This document shows, one piece after another, positions 17,494-25,719 of a stretch of DNA of 35,650 nucleotides. Position 1 is the first letter of the stretch, and each line of letters opens with the position of its first letter. The position numbers were made by a program, and so were the translations under genes. Below the pieces are notes generated by a model. It was not told the DNA's origin. It searched no databases and saw only the letters and a list, made by a program, of their open reading frames with translations. The DNA comes from Lachnoclostridium sp. UBA1308 (GTDB lineage Bacteria; Bacillota; Clostridia; Lachnospirales; Lachnospiraceae): the NCBI GenBank assembly GCA_002307215.1, contig DBTU01000005.1, positions 1 to 35,650 of the forward strand, given 5' to 3'.

Positions 17494-19497
17494 ATGAAAA
17501 GCATTAGGTTGAAGATTATTTTACTTATTTTGGTTACTACATTGGGATTGGGTTCAGGTATTGGAATAGTTTCAATCGTTATTTCCTCGAAAGAGTTAGG
17601 AACAAATGCTACTGAGTTATTACCGGAGATAGCCGAGCAGGGAGCCATGGTTGTGAATGAAACCTTACAAAAGGAGTGGAGCACCTTGGCTGCTATAGCA
17701 CAGAGTGATACAATAGCAGATCCTAACATTACGTTAAGTGATAAGAATAAATACTTAAAGCGTGAGGTTGAACGTTCTGGAGCCATTAGTGTTGCATATG
17801 CAGATGCGGATGGTGATACATTGGCTGTAGATGGGGTGACGGCAGCAAACATTAAGGAAAGACCGTATTTTCAGAAGGCAATACAAGGAGAATATGCGGT
17901 ATCCGACCCAATAGAGGACAAGACTGAGGCAGGACGTATTATCATGGTATTTGCTGTTCCGGTGAAATACAATAATCAGATTGTCGGTGTTTTGTTTAAA
18001 GTGGGAGATGGTAATTGTCTCAGCGAAATTACGAATCAGATTAAAGTAGAGGAATCAGGAAGCGCATACATGATTAACGGAGACGGAACAGCAGTGGCAC
18101 ATTATGACAGTTCCTTTGTTCTCAAAGGGAGTAATATCATCAAGGAGTATGAGACGAATAAAGCCTATAAAGGTATGGTGGATATCTATCATAAGATATT
18201 TGAAGGAAAGACGAGTTCAGGTCGATACGAATATAATAATGTGTCTAAATATGTAGGTTACGCTCCGGTGAAGGATACAAACTGGTTTTTGGTCGTAACG
18301 GTTCCGGAAAGTGAAGTATTAAAAGGCGTAAATATAATAACAGCTGTTATTCTGATTGGTTCCTTATCACTACTGGTCATCTTTGTATCACTTGGTTACT
18401 TGATGTCGGGGCTGATTACCGGACCGATGAAAGAGATTACAAAGAATTTGAATCAGATTGCAACAGGTGATTTGTCAGCGAATATTCCAATCAAGCTACT
18501 GAAAAACAAGGATGAGACTGGTATCTTGGCTAAGGCATTACAGTCCATGCAGTTTGCAATCAGAGAATTGGTTTCATCCGTACAAAGAGAAGCGGGGGAA
18601 GTGGATGCAAGTGCTGCACAGGAAGAAATTAATGTCGGCAAGCTGATGAGAGATATAGAAGATGTCTCAGCAACAACCGAAGAGCTCTCTGCAGGCTCCG
18701 AGGAGACCGCCGCTTCAACAGAAGAAATGAATGCATCAGCTGCTGAAATAATGCAGGTTATTGATGCAGTAAAAATCAAAACGCAGGAGGGGTCAGATAC
18801 TGCAAATCAAATAAGTAAAAGAGCGAAGGAATTGAAGACTTCAGCACTAAACTCTAAAGATATTGCATTACAGACCTATTCTGATTCCGAAGCTATATTG
18901 AAAAAGGCAATCGATCAATCGAAAGAGGTTGAGCAGATCAACACCTTATCGAAGGCAATACTTGATATAACAGCCCAGACAAACTTACTGGCCCTTAATG
19001 CCTCCATCGAAGCTGCAAGAGCAGGTGAGGCCGGTAAAGGCTTCGCTGTTGTAGCAGAAGAGATAAGAAAGCTTGCAGAGAATTCCAGCAGAACAGTGAC
19101 AGAGATACAGGCGGTAACAGGTATCGTGGTACAGTCGGTAGAGAATCTCTCCGATAGCGCAAAGAAGCTTTTAGAATTTGTAGATACAAAGGTAATTGAG
19201 GACTATAAAAACTTTGTAAATACAAGTGAACAATATAATACAGATGCTATTACTGTTGATGGTTTTGTAATCGATATAAGTAAGACAATGGAAGAGTTGG
19301 CCGCTTCGATGAGTAATATGATTAAGGCTGTTAATGAGGTGACAATTGCAACGAGTGAAGCTGCAGCAGGAACAAATTTAATAGCTGAAAAATCAGTCAA
19401 TGTTACTGATAAGGCAAATTCAGTATTGGAATATGCGAAAAATACTAAGACAAGTTCAGCTAAATTAGTGAGTGCAATTTCAAATTATAAATTATAA
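17494..19497 (+). CDS. Methyl-accepting chemotaxis protein with dCache-like sensor
   Basis: Transmembrane chemoreceptor of 667 residues that would sense an extracellular ligand and control CheA. The first helix is at about 8-31. An outer double-Cache-like domain (about 35-275) contains ERPYFQKAIQGEYAVSDPI and YVGYAPVKDTNWFLVVTVPE, typical of Cache sensors. The second helix is at about 280-303, HAMP at about 304-358, and the signalling domain at about 385-667. The conserved hairpin tip ITAQTNLLALNASIEAARAG is near 492-511, followed by GFAVVAEEIRKLAENS. No C-terminal CheR/CheB-tethering pentapeptide is visible (the end is SNYKL). AGGGGG at 17483-17488 precedes ATG 17494. It lies between a transporter operon and a uronate operon, so uronates or peptides are possible ligands. 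The ligand is not deducible from sequence. Confidence 0.95.
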   Translation: MKSIRLKIILLILVTTLGLGSGIGIVSIVISSKELGTNATELLPEIAEQGAMVVNETLQKEWSTLAAIAQSDTIADPNITLSDKNKYLKREVERSGAISVAYADADGDTLAVDGVTAANIKERPYFQKAIQGEYAVSDPIEDKTEAGRIIMVFAVPVKYNNQIVGVLFKVGDGNCLSEITNQIKVEESGSAYMINGDGTAVAHYDSSFVLKGSNIIKEYETNKAYKGMVDIYHKIFEGKTSSGRYEYNNVSKYVGYAPVKDTNWFLVVTVPESEVLKGVNIITAVILIGSLSLLVIFVSLGYLMSGLITGPMKEITKNLNQIATGDLSANIPIKLLKNKDETGILAKALQSMQFAIRELVSSVQREAGEVDASAAQEEINVGKLMRDIEDVSATTEELSAGSEETAASTEEMNASAAEIMQVIDAVKIKTQEGSDTANQISKRAKELKTSALNSKDIALQTYSDSEAILKKAIDQSKEVEQINTLSKAILDITAQTNLLALNASIEAARAGEAGKGFAVVAEEIRKLAENSSRTVTEIQAVTGIVVQSVENLSDSAKKLLEFVDTKVIEDYKNFVNTSEQYNTDAITVDGFVIDISKTMEELAASMSNMIKAVNEVTIATSEAAAGTNLIAEKSVNVTDKANSVLEYAKNTKTSSAKLVSAISNYKL

Positions 19498-19529
19498 GAG
19501 ATTTATCAGACACGGATGAAACAGGGTAA

Positions 19530-19569
19530 AAAACTGCGGCTATGGTTGGATACAATAGCTGCAGTTTTT
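19530..19569 (+). terminator. Intrinsic terminator of the chemoreceptor gene
   Basis: Arms 19530-19543 and 19555-19568 form a 14-bp stem (one G-U pair) around an 11-base loop. The right arm ends in TTTTT. It lies 32 bases after the stop codon, a textbook position. Confidence 0.85.
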
Positions 19570-19812
19570 ATACTTGATAGGAGTATTGAAAGGAAATTTT
19601 AGATAATCTTGTACATTTACGGAATGGTAATAAAACTGAATTAGAGTAAAGCTTTCCATTCTGTCATATTATTCGGATATAAAATGCATTTTGATGGGGT
19701 ATTTGCCAAATAATAGGTAGAATATCCTATTTTTATGTAAAATTATAAATGATTATAGGAAATAGCTTTTATTGCATCAGCTTTCAATTTCGTGACAGTA
19801 ACCATCGCTATA

Positions 19813-19851
19813 TTTACAATATAAATATCGGAATTTACAATGGTAAATTCC
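19813..19851 (+). promoter_or_regulatory. Promoter and overlapping operator of the hexuronate operon
   Basis: TTTACA (19813-19818) and TACAAT (19836-19841) are spaced by 17 bases, a fair sigma-A promoter with a start near 19848. A perfect inverted repeat, GGAATTTAC (19830-19838) and GTAAATTCC (19843-19851) with a 4-base centre, covers the -10 and start site, where a repressor would block polymerase. The remaining intergenic DNA (19570-19812) is AT-rich and holds only a weak AATAGG/CCTATT hairpin at 19712-19731. The regulator is not in the window. Confidence 0.5.
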
Positions 19852-19922
19852 ATGTGCAAGACCTATAATAAAAGTTAAATTATAATATGATGAGTAAATA
19901 GATGCATTTCAGCCGGCGAAAG

Positions 19923-19934
19923 GCGCTTAAGCGC
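19923..19934. promoter_or_regulatory. GCGCTTAAGCGC palindrome in the uronate operon leader
   Basis: A perfect 12-base palindrome, flanked by GAAA on the left and GTTTC on the right. It lies about 30 bases before the start of the first gene and just upstream of its GGAGGT site. The alternating GC core resembles LacI-family operators (CcpA-, KdgR- or UxuR-like). It could instead act as an RNA hairpin near the ribosome binding site. Confidence 0.4.
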
Positions 19935-19965
19935 GCGTTTCACTAAGGCAATATGGAGGTTTATC

Positions 19966-21129
19966 ATGAACAAAGTGAAATTGGGCATAATCGGAATAGG
20001 AAATATCGGGAGCTTACATTGTACGAATATTAGGGACGGCAAAATGCCGGAGGTGGAATTGTGTGCTGTTGCTGATCGTAGGGAGACGCGAAGAAGCTGG
20101 GCAAAGGAAAATCTTTCATCAACAGTAGTAATTTTTGATGAGGGGGATGACCTGATTGAAGCAGGCTTATGTGATGCGGTAATAATCGCTACGCCCCATT
20201 ATGAACATGCGAGACTGGTTATGAAATCAATGGCACACGGAATGCATGCGTTATGCGAGAAGCCTGCCGGAGTCTATACAAAGCAAGTTCGTGAGATGAA
20301 TGAAGCGGCGGCAAAGTATGAGCTGGTATTCGCAATGATGTTTAACCAGAGAACCAGCCATGTATACAGGAAAATGCATGAACTGGTACAGGGAGGAACG
20401 CTCGGAGCAATCAAACGTGTTAACTGGATTATTACGGATTGGTACCGTACCCAGGCTTACTATAATTCCGGTGATTGGAGAGCAACCTGGTCGGGAGAAG
20501 GTGGCGGTGTATTGTTAAATCAATGTCCGCATAATCTTGATCTACTTCAATGGATCTGCGGTATGCCATCATCAGTCACAGCCTTCTGCCATAATGGAAA
20601 ATGGCATGATATTGAAGTAGAGGATGATGTTACCGCTTATTTGGAATACCCGAATGGAGCTACCGGTGTATTTATAACGACTACGGGCGATGCACCGGGA
20701 ACCAACCGCTTTGAAATCACACTGGAGAAGGGAAAGCTTGTATGTGAAGATGAAAAGCTGTCCTTATATATGTTGGATATCAATGAAAGAGAATACTGTT
20801 ATACCGCCACGGAAGGCTTTCAGAAACCTTCGGGGCATTATGTGGAAGTGGAAACGGATGGACTTAATCAGCAACATGTTGGAGTTATTAATGCATTTGC
20901 AGGTAAGATACTTCACGGCACTCCTCTGGTCGCAGAAGGAGTAGAAGGTATCAATGGGTTGATTCTTTCTAATGCCATGCATTTATCCGGTTGGCTAAAG
21001 AAATCGATAGAAATACCGTTTGATGAGAATCTGTTTCTTGAAGAACTGAATAAGCTGCGTGCATCTTCCAAATATAAGAAGGATGTAAAAGAAGCTACCT
21101 TTAATACCGAAGGAAGTTATGGCATTTAA
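19966..21129 (+). CDS. Gfo/Idh/MocA-family NAD(P)-dependent oxidoreductase
   Basis: A sugar or sugar-acid dehydrogenase of 387 residues. The N-terminal Rossmann fold has GIGNIG (10-15) and the diagnostic CEKPAG (97-102) carrying the active-site Lys. The C-terminal alpha/beta substrate domain contains GGGVLLNQCPHNLDLLQW, where the His and Asp match the family's catalytic positions. GGAGGT precedes ATG 19966. It is the first gene of the uronate operon and is followed by a TIM-barrel isomerase-like gene, a common pairing in pathways for modified or oxidised sugars. It may oxidise or reduce a uronate-related intermediate. Which one cannot be told from sequence. Confidence 0.9.
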   Translation: MNKVKLGIIGIGNIGSLHCTNIRDGKMPEVELCAVADRRETRRSWAKENLSSTVVIFDEGDDLIEAGLCDAVIIATPHYEHARLVMKSMAHGMHALCEKPAGVYTKQVREMNEAAAKYELVFAMMFNQRTSHVYRKMHELVQGGTLGAIKRVNWIITDWYRTQAYYNSGDWRATWSGEGGGVLLNQCPHNLDLLQWICGMPSSVTAFCHNGKWHDIEVEDDVTAYLEYPNGATGVFITTTGDAPGTNRFEITLEKGKLVCEDEKLSLYMLDINEREYCYTATEGFQKPSGHYVEVETDGLNQQHVGVINAFAGKILHGTPLVAEGVEGINGLILSNAMHLSGWLKKSIEIPFDENLFLEELNKLRASSKYKKDVKEATFNTEGSYGI

Positions 21130-21184
21130 GTTTAGATTGGAGTCTTGCAATATCAGAAGTAGACATTCACTAGGGAGGATAACG

Positions 21185-22027
21185 ATGTTAGAAAACACAA
21201 AAATAACCGGGTTTGCCGATGAGATTCATGCTGATATAGCGGTACAGGTAAAGCTGTTAAAGGAGCTTGGAATTTCCTATCTGGAGCTTCGCAGCGCCAA
21301 TGGAAAAAATATTGCTGATTTTACACTGGAGGAAGCAAGAGCATTAAAAAAATATCTTACAAGTCAGCAGCTTTTTGTCTCTGCAATTGGATCTCCGATC
21401 GGAAAGATTCAGATTACGGATGACTTTGAAGCACATTATATTACCTACCAGAGAGTGGTTGAAATTGCGAAAATCATGGAGACACCTTATATTCGCATGT
21501 TCAGCTTTTATATCCCGGAGGTAGAGACACCGGAGATGTATGACGACGAAGTATTTTTAAGAATGGAATGTATGGTTGAATATGCAAAGTCACAAAATGT
21601 TATACTGCTGCATGAAAATGAGAAAGGTATTTACGGCGAAAATGCTTTCGGATGCTTGAAGCTATTTGATGAATTTTATGGCGAACATTTTAAATGTATC
21701 TTTGATTTCGCCAATTTTGTTCAGAGCAATCAAGATACACTGGAAGCATATGAGTTACTTAACCCCTATATAGAATATATCCATATCAAGGATGCCTACT
21801 GTGGAACAGGGCAGGTTACACCTGCCGGGGAAGGTGATGGCAACGTGAAAGCAATTCTTAAGATGCTTGACTTAAAAGGGTATTCCGGATTTTTAAGTTT
21901 GGAACCTCATCTTGTAGAGTTTGGCGCTTTAAAAACACTGGAGAAGAACCCGGGAAAACGGATTATGACGAATGGAGAAGCAGCATTTACCATCGCGTAT
22001 CAGGCGCTGAGGGAACTTATAGATTAA
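21185..22027 (+). CDS. Sugar phosphate isomerase/epimerase family (xylose isomerase-like TIM barrel)
   Basis: A 280-residue TIM-barrel protein of the AP endonuclease 2/IolE superfamily. Conserved features include ELGISYLELRSANGKNI near the N-terminus and the metal-site strands LLHENEKGIYG (Glu), FDFANF (Asp), YIHIKDAY (His, Lys) and GFLSLEPH (Glu). The frame is open from ATG 21119, but GGGAGG at about 21174-21179 points to ATG 21185 as the real start. That start also gives a normal N-terminus and removes the overlap with the oxidoreductase gene. The likely role is keto/aldose isomerisation or epimerisation in the same side pathway as the Gfo/Idh protein. The substrate is unassigned. Confidence 0.88.
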   Translation: MLENTKITGFADEIHADIAVQVKLLKELGISYLELRSANGKNIADFTLEEARALKKYLTSQQLFVSAIGSPIGKIQITDDFEAHYITYQRVVEIAKIMETPYIRMFSFYIPEVETPEMYDDEVFLRMECMVEYAKSQNVILLHENEKGIYGENAFGCLKLFDEFYGEHFKCIFDFANFVQSNQDTLEAYELLNPYIEYIHIKDAYCGTGQVTPAGEGDGNVKAILKMLDLKGYSGFLSLEPHLVEFGALKTLEKNPGKRIMTNGEAAFTIAYQALRELID

Positions 22028-22077
22028 TGTTCAAATGCCTTGGAATACCTATTATTTTTGATAAAGGGAGGTTGGTT

Positions 22078-23472
22078 ATGTTATCGGATACATTTATGCT
22101 CAGTGGAAAAACAGCAGTCCATTTATATCAGGCTTTCGCGAAGACTGCTCCGATTTATGATTATCACTGTCATCTTTCGGCAAAGGAAATTTATGAAGAT
22201 AAAGTTTTTGAGGATATCTCCTCTGTGTGGCTGAAGTATGATCATTATAAATGGAGAGCTATGCGCTATGCAGGAGTGCCGGAGGAATACATCACAGGAG
22301 ACAGGGATGGACTTGAGAAATTTAAAGTCTGGGCAAGAACCCTGGAACGGTTGGTTGGGTGCCCGCTGTATCACTGGGCTAACATGGAATTGCAGACCTA
22401 CTTTGGTGTAAAGGAAATGCTGAAGGAACGTAATGCCGAGGAAATATTTCAAATCTGTAACGAGAAGATTAAAAATGAGTCCTTTTCTCCGGTAAAAATG
22501 ATTCATAAATCAAACGTGAAGCTGATATGCACAACCGATGATCCCACAGATGATTTGGAATATCATATAAGCTTAAAGAAAAGACAAGGACTTGATTTTA
22601 AAGTATTACCGACCTTCCGTCCGGACAAAGTACTCAACATCTTAAACCAGGATTTTTGTAATTATATCAACAAATTATCGGAGAACGGCAACTCATCCAT
22701 AAATACCTATGCAAAATTAGTTCAGAGAATAAAGGAAAGAATACAATACTTTAACGAAGCAGGCTGTATCATGGCGGATCACTCGCTCGAAACACTTTCC
22801 TATGTACCGACCGATATTGAAGAAGTAGAAGAAATATTTCACAAACGGCTGGAAGGCCAAAGCATTTCTATCGAAGAGGCAGAAAAGTATAAGTATTATA
22901 CCCTGACGATCTTAGCTTCCCATTATAGAAGGCTTGGTTGGGTAATGCAGCTGCATCTCGGCGCTTTTCGTAACACCAATAAAGAATTATTTCAAAAGTT
23001 AGGCGTGGATGCCGGGCTTGATATCATGAATGATTTTAATATAGCAGAGCCCCTGATACAATTGCTTAATCAGATGGAGCAAAATAATGGATTGCCGAAA
23101 ACAATCCTGTATAACTTGAATTCGAAGGATAATCTTTTATTGTCCGCCATACCGCAATGCTTTACGGAGGGTGGAATGCCGGGCAAGCTCCAGTTTGGTC
23201 CTGCCTGGTGGTTTAATGATCATAAGGATGGAATTGTGTCACATTTAAAATCAATTGCAGCCCAGGGTATGCTGGCCGATTTTGTTGGAATGCTAACGGA
23301 TTCCAGAAGCTTTTTATCCTATGTCAGACATGATTATTTCAGACGGATTCTTTGTAGTTTTATAGGGGATTTGGTTGATACAGGTGAGTTTGAACAGGAG
23401 GATGAGCAGTTACAACGCCTCATTGAAGATATTTGTTATCGTAATATTCAAAATTATTTAGGATGCTGTTAA
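22078..23472 (+). CDS. uxaC: Glucuronate (uronate) isomerase
   Basis: Converts D-glucuronate to D-fructuronate, and D-galacturonate to D-tagaturonate, the entry step of hexuronate breakdown in the cytoplasm. The protein has 464 residues, the normal UxaC length. Signatures are YDYHCHLSAKEI with metal-binding His30 and His32, ICTTDDPTDDL, WVMQLHLGAFRNTN and GPAWWFNDHKDG. The frame opens at ATG 22027, overlapping the previous stop. GGGAGG (about 22066-22071) and homologous N-termini favour ATG 22078. It feeds UxuA in this operon through a reductase not identified here with certainty. Confidence 0.95.
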   Translation: MLSDTFMLSGKTAVHLYQAFAKTAPIYDYHCHLSAKEIYEDKVFEDISSVWLKYDHYKWRAMRYAGVPEEYITGDRDGLEKFKVWARTLERLVGCPLYHWANMELQTYFGVKEMLKERNAEEIFQICNEKIKNESFSPVKMIHKSNVKLICTTDDPTDDLEYHISLKKRQGLDFKVLPTFRPDKVLNILNQDFCNYINKLSENGNSSINTYAKLVQRIKERIQYFNEAGCIMADHSLETLSYVPTDIEEVEEIFHKRLEGQSISIEEAEKYKYYTLTILASHYRRLGWVMQLHLGAFRNTNKELFQKLGVDAGLDIMNDFNIAEPLIQLLNQMEQNNGLPKTILYNLNSKDNLLLSAIPQCFTEGGMPGKLQFGPAWWFNDHKDGIVSHLKSIAAQGMLADFVGMLTDSRSFLSYVRHDYFRRILCSFIGDLVDTGEFEQEDEQLQRLIEDICYRNIQNYLGCC

Positions 23473-23517
23473 GCGACATTCATTATGAGTATCGTTTCGT
23501 AGAGCGAGGCATTAACG

Positions 23518-23536
23518 TGCGCAGAAAGCATGCGCA
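23518..23536 (+). other. TGCGCA hairpin just upstream of uxuA
   Basis: Two copies of TGCGCA (23518-23523, 23531-23536) separated by 7 bases can form a short GC-rich stem that ends just before the uxuA ribosome binding site. It may tune uxuA translation or be an RNA processing site. No function is demonstrated. Confidence 0.3.
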
Positions 23537-23551
23537 GGAATGGAGAAAAAC

Positions 23552-24592
23552 ATGAAATTTTCATTTCGATGGTATGGGGAAGAGGATCCGGTTAAGCTTC
23601 AATATATCAGACAGATTCCCGGGATGCGCAGTATAGTCACTGCGGTTTATGATGTACCGGTAGGAGAAGTCTGGAGTACATATAGTATAACAAGATTAAA
23701 GGAACAGGTAGAACAAGCAGGACTGATATTTGATGTGATTGAAAGTGTACCGGTTCATGAAGATATTAAACTTGGGCTTCCAACCAGAGTGAAATACATT
23801 GAAAATTATAAAGAGAACATAAGAAGACTGTCAAAAGCCGGTATCAAGGTAATCTGTTATAATTTTATGCCGGTATTTGACTGGACACGTACCCAGCTTG
23901 ATAAGGTGCTTGCGGACGGATCTACCGCATTGGTTTGTTATAAGGAGCAACTGGAGAAGATGGATCCGTTAAGAGGTGAATTATCACTTCCCGGTTGGGA
24001 TTCCAGCTATACGAAGGATACGTTGGCGGGTATTTTTGAGCAGTATGCCATGGTAGATGAGGAAACCCTATGGAGTAATCTTGAGTATTTTTTAAAGGAG
24101 ATAATCCCGGTAGCCGAAGAATATGACGTGAAAATGGCCATACATCCGGATGATCCTCCCTATCCTATCTTTGGCTTGCCAAGGATTATTACGGACGAAA
24201 AAAATATTGACAGATTTCTTAAGCTGGTAGACAATCAATATAATGGTCTGACCTTCTGTACCGGATCACTTGGAAGCGGAAGCTTTAATGATGTTGTAAA
24301 AATGGTTGATAAATATGCTTCCATGGGTCGAATACACTTCATGCATATCAGAAATGTGAAATTGTTAGCGGATGGCAGCTTTGAAGAAAGTGCTCATTAT
24401 TCCCCCTGTGGTTCTATGGACATCGTTGAGATTATGAAAGCCCTTTATAAGAATAAGTACGATGGATATGTCAGACCGGATCATGGAAGAATGATCTGGG
24501 GTGAGACAGGTAGGCCCGGATATGGTTTATATGACAGAGCGCTCGGAGCAATGTATCTGACCGGTATATGGGAGACACTTGGAAAAGAGTAA
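23552..24592 (+). CDS. uxuA: D-mannonate dehydratase
   Basis: Dehydrates D-mannonate to 2-keto-3-deoxy-D-gluconate (KDG). The 346-residue protein is close to the Gram-positive form (about 360), shorter than the 394 residues of E. coli. Signatures are FRWYGEEDPVKLQYIRQIPG at the N-terminus, the metal-site AIHPDDPPYPIFGLPRI, TFCTGSLGS and MHIRNVK, and VRPDHGRMIWGE near the end. The frame opens at ATG 23540, but GGAG at 23541-23544 and the family N-terminus place the start at ATG 23552. A 79-base gap with a small hairpin separates it from uxaC. Confidence 0.95.
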   Translation: MKFSFRWYGEEDPVKLQYIRQIPGMRSIVTAVYDVPVGEVWSTYSITRLKEQVEQAGLIFDVIESVPVHEDIKLGLPTRVKYIENYKENIRRLSKAGIKVICYNFMPVFDWTRTQLDKVLADGSTALVCYKEQLEKMDPLRGELSLPGWDSSYTKDTLAGIFEQYAMVDEETLWSNLEYFLKEIIPVAEEYDVKMAIHPDDPPYPIFGLPRIITDEKNIDRFLKLVDNQYNGLTFCTGSLGSGSFNDVVKMVDKYASMGRIHFMHIRNVKLLADGSFEESAHYSPCGSMDIVEIMKALYKNKYDGYVRPDHGRMIWGETGRPGYGLYDRALGAMYLTGIWETLGKE

Positions 24593-24623
24593 AGAAAAAA
24601 GCATTTTTACGCGAAAAGAACTC

Positions 24624-24653
24624 CAAAATGAAATCCATTGGAATTTCATTTTG
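24624..24653 (+). other. Hairpin between uxuA and the aldolase gene
   Basis: CAAAATGAAAT (24624-24634) pairs perfectly with 24643-24653 around an 8-base loop. No T-run follows. It probably marks an RNA processing or stability point within the operon rather than a stop. Confidence 0.4.
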
Positions 24654-24699
24654 AACTTCTTGCGGTTATTGTTTATGATTTAAAGAGAGGTGAAAAGAT

Positions 24700-25659
24700 A
24701 TGCATGAGACACTGAAGAAAATATCGCTTACAGGAATTGTACCTGTAATAAAAATTGATAATGCAGCAAAAGCAGCTCCTCTGGCAAACGCATTGTGTCA
24801 GGGGGGAATACCGGTCGCCGAGATTACCTTTCGAACAGAGCAGGCAGAGGAAGCGATAGCCATAATAAGCAGGGAAGTTCCTGATATGCTTGTAGGTGCA
24901 GGAACCATTCTGACCGTGGAGCAGGCTGACAGAGCGGTCAGGGCAGGAGCAAAATTTATAGTAAGTCCAGGGTTTAATCCGGAAGTTGTAGAATATTGCG
25001 TTAATCATGACATATTAATTACCCCCGGATGTATCGGTCCGAGTGACATTGAGCGAGCAATCAGCTATGGACTAGAAGTGGTTAAATTCTTTCCGGCAGA
25101 AGCAGCCGGTGGACTTAAGATGATTAAAGCACTTTCCGGTCCGTATAGTAATATTAAGTTTATTCCTACCGGAGGCATTGATGCTCATAATTTGAACGAA
25201 TATCTGTCTTGTCCGCAGGTGTTGGCGTGTGGTGGCAGTTTTATGGTACCGGAGCATTTATTACAAGAGAGTAATTTTAGTCGGATTACGGCTCTTACCG
25301 GGGAGGCGGTGGAGATCATGTTGGGCTTTAAATTGGCACATGTTGGCTTCAATTGTGACAACGAAGAGCAGGCAGGGATGGTTTCTCAGGAAGTATCAGG
25401 TATGTTTCATTTTGAATTATCCGACGAACCCGGCTCTGTTTTTGTCGGGCGGATGTTTGAGTTTATGAAGGCTCCCTATAAAGGAAGTAAAGGTCATATT
25501 GCAGTTCAAACGAATGATATCGAACGGGCGGTATATCATTTATCCGGTAAGGGCTATCAATTTGATGAAGCTACCGCAAAAAAGGATTCTAACGGTAAAC
25601 TAAAATCAATTTATTTTAACAATGAAATGTGTGGCTTTGGATGGCACCTGGTTGAGTAA
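24700..25659 (+). CDS. eda: KDPG/KHG aldolase fused to a C-terminal VOC (glyoxalase-like) domain
   Basis: Cleaves 2-keto-3-deoxy-6-phosphogluconate to pyruvate and glyceraldehyde-3-phosphate, the last step of uronate breakdown. Residues 1-205 are a complete class I KDPG aldolase. It has Glu41 in VAEITFRT, VGAGTILT, SPGF, and the Schiff-base Lys129 in VVKFFPAEAAGG, then PTGGI and GGSFM. Residues about 210-319 are extra. They start with KLAHVGFNCDNEEQAGMVSQ, continue with KGHIAVQTNDIERAVYHL, and end SIYFNNEMCGFGWHLVE, the beta-alpha-beta-beta-beta pattern of a VOC domain. Ordinary Eda has about 210 residues. GAGAGGTG before ATG 24700 supports the start. The role of the extra domain is unknown. 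Confidence 0.93.
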   Translation: MHETLKKISLTGIVPVIKIDNAAKAAPLANALCQGGIPVAEITFRTEQAEEAIAIISREVPDMLVGAGTILTVEQADRAVRAGAKFIVSPGFNPEVVEYCVNHDILITPGCIGPSDIERAISYGLEVVKFFPAEAAGGLKMIKALSGPYSNIKFIPTGGIDAHNLNEYLSCPQVLACGGSFMVPEHLLQESNFSRITALTGEAVEIMLGFKLAHVGFNCDNEEQAGMVSQEVSGMFHFELSDEPGSVFVGRMFEFMKAPYKGSKGHIAVQTNDIERAVYHLSGKGYQFDEATAKKDSNGKLKSIYFNNEMCGFGWHLVE

Positions 25660-25719
25660 ATATGCTCAAAGTGAAATTTATGTTATGTCATGGGCGAAAC
25701 GAAAGGAAGGAAAATGCAT

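Noticed and set aside
17409..17852. 147-residue minus-strand frame at the chemoreceptor 5' end
   Set aside because: It is antisense to a clearly coding receptor and its leader; the sequence is a mirror of the receptor codons.
18453..18779. 108-residue minus-strand Ser/Ala-rich frame
   Set aside because: It is antisense to the receptor signalling domain; composition results from mirrored Glu/Ala codons.
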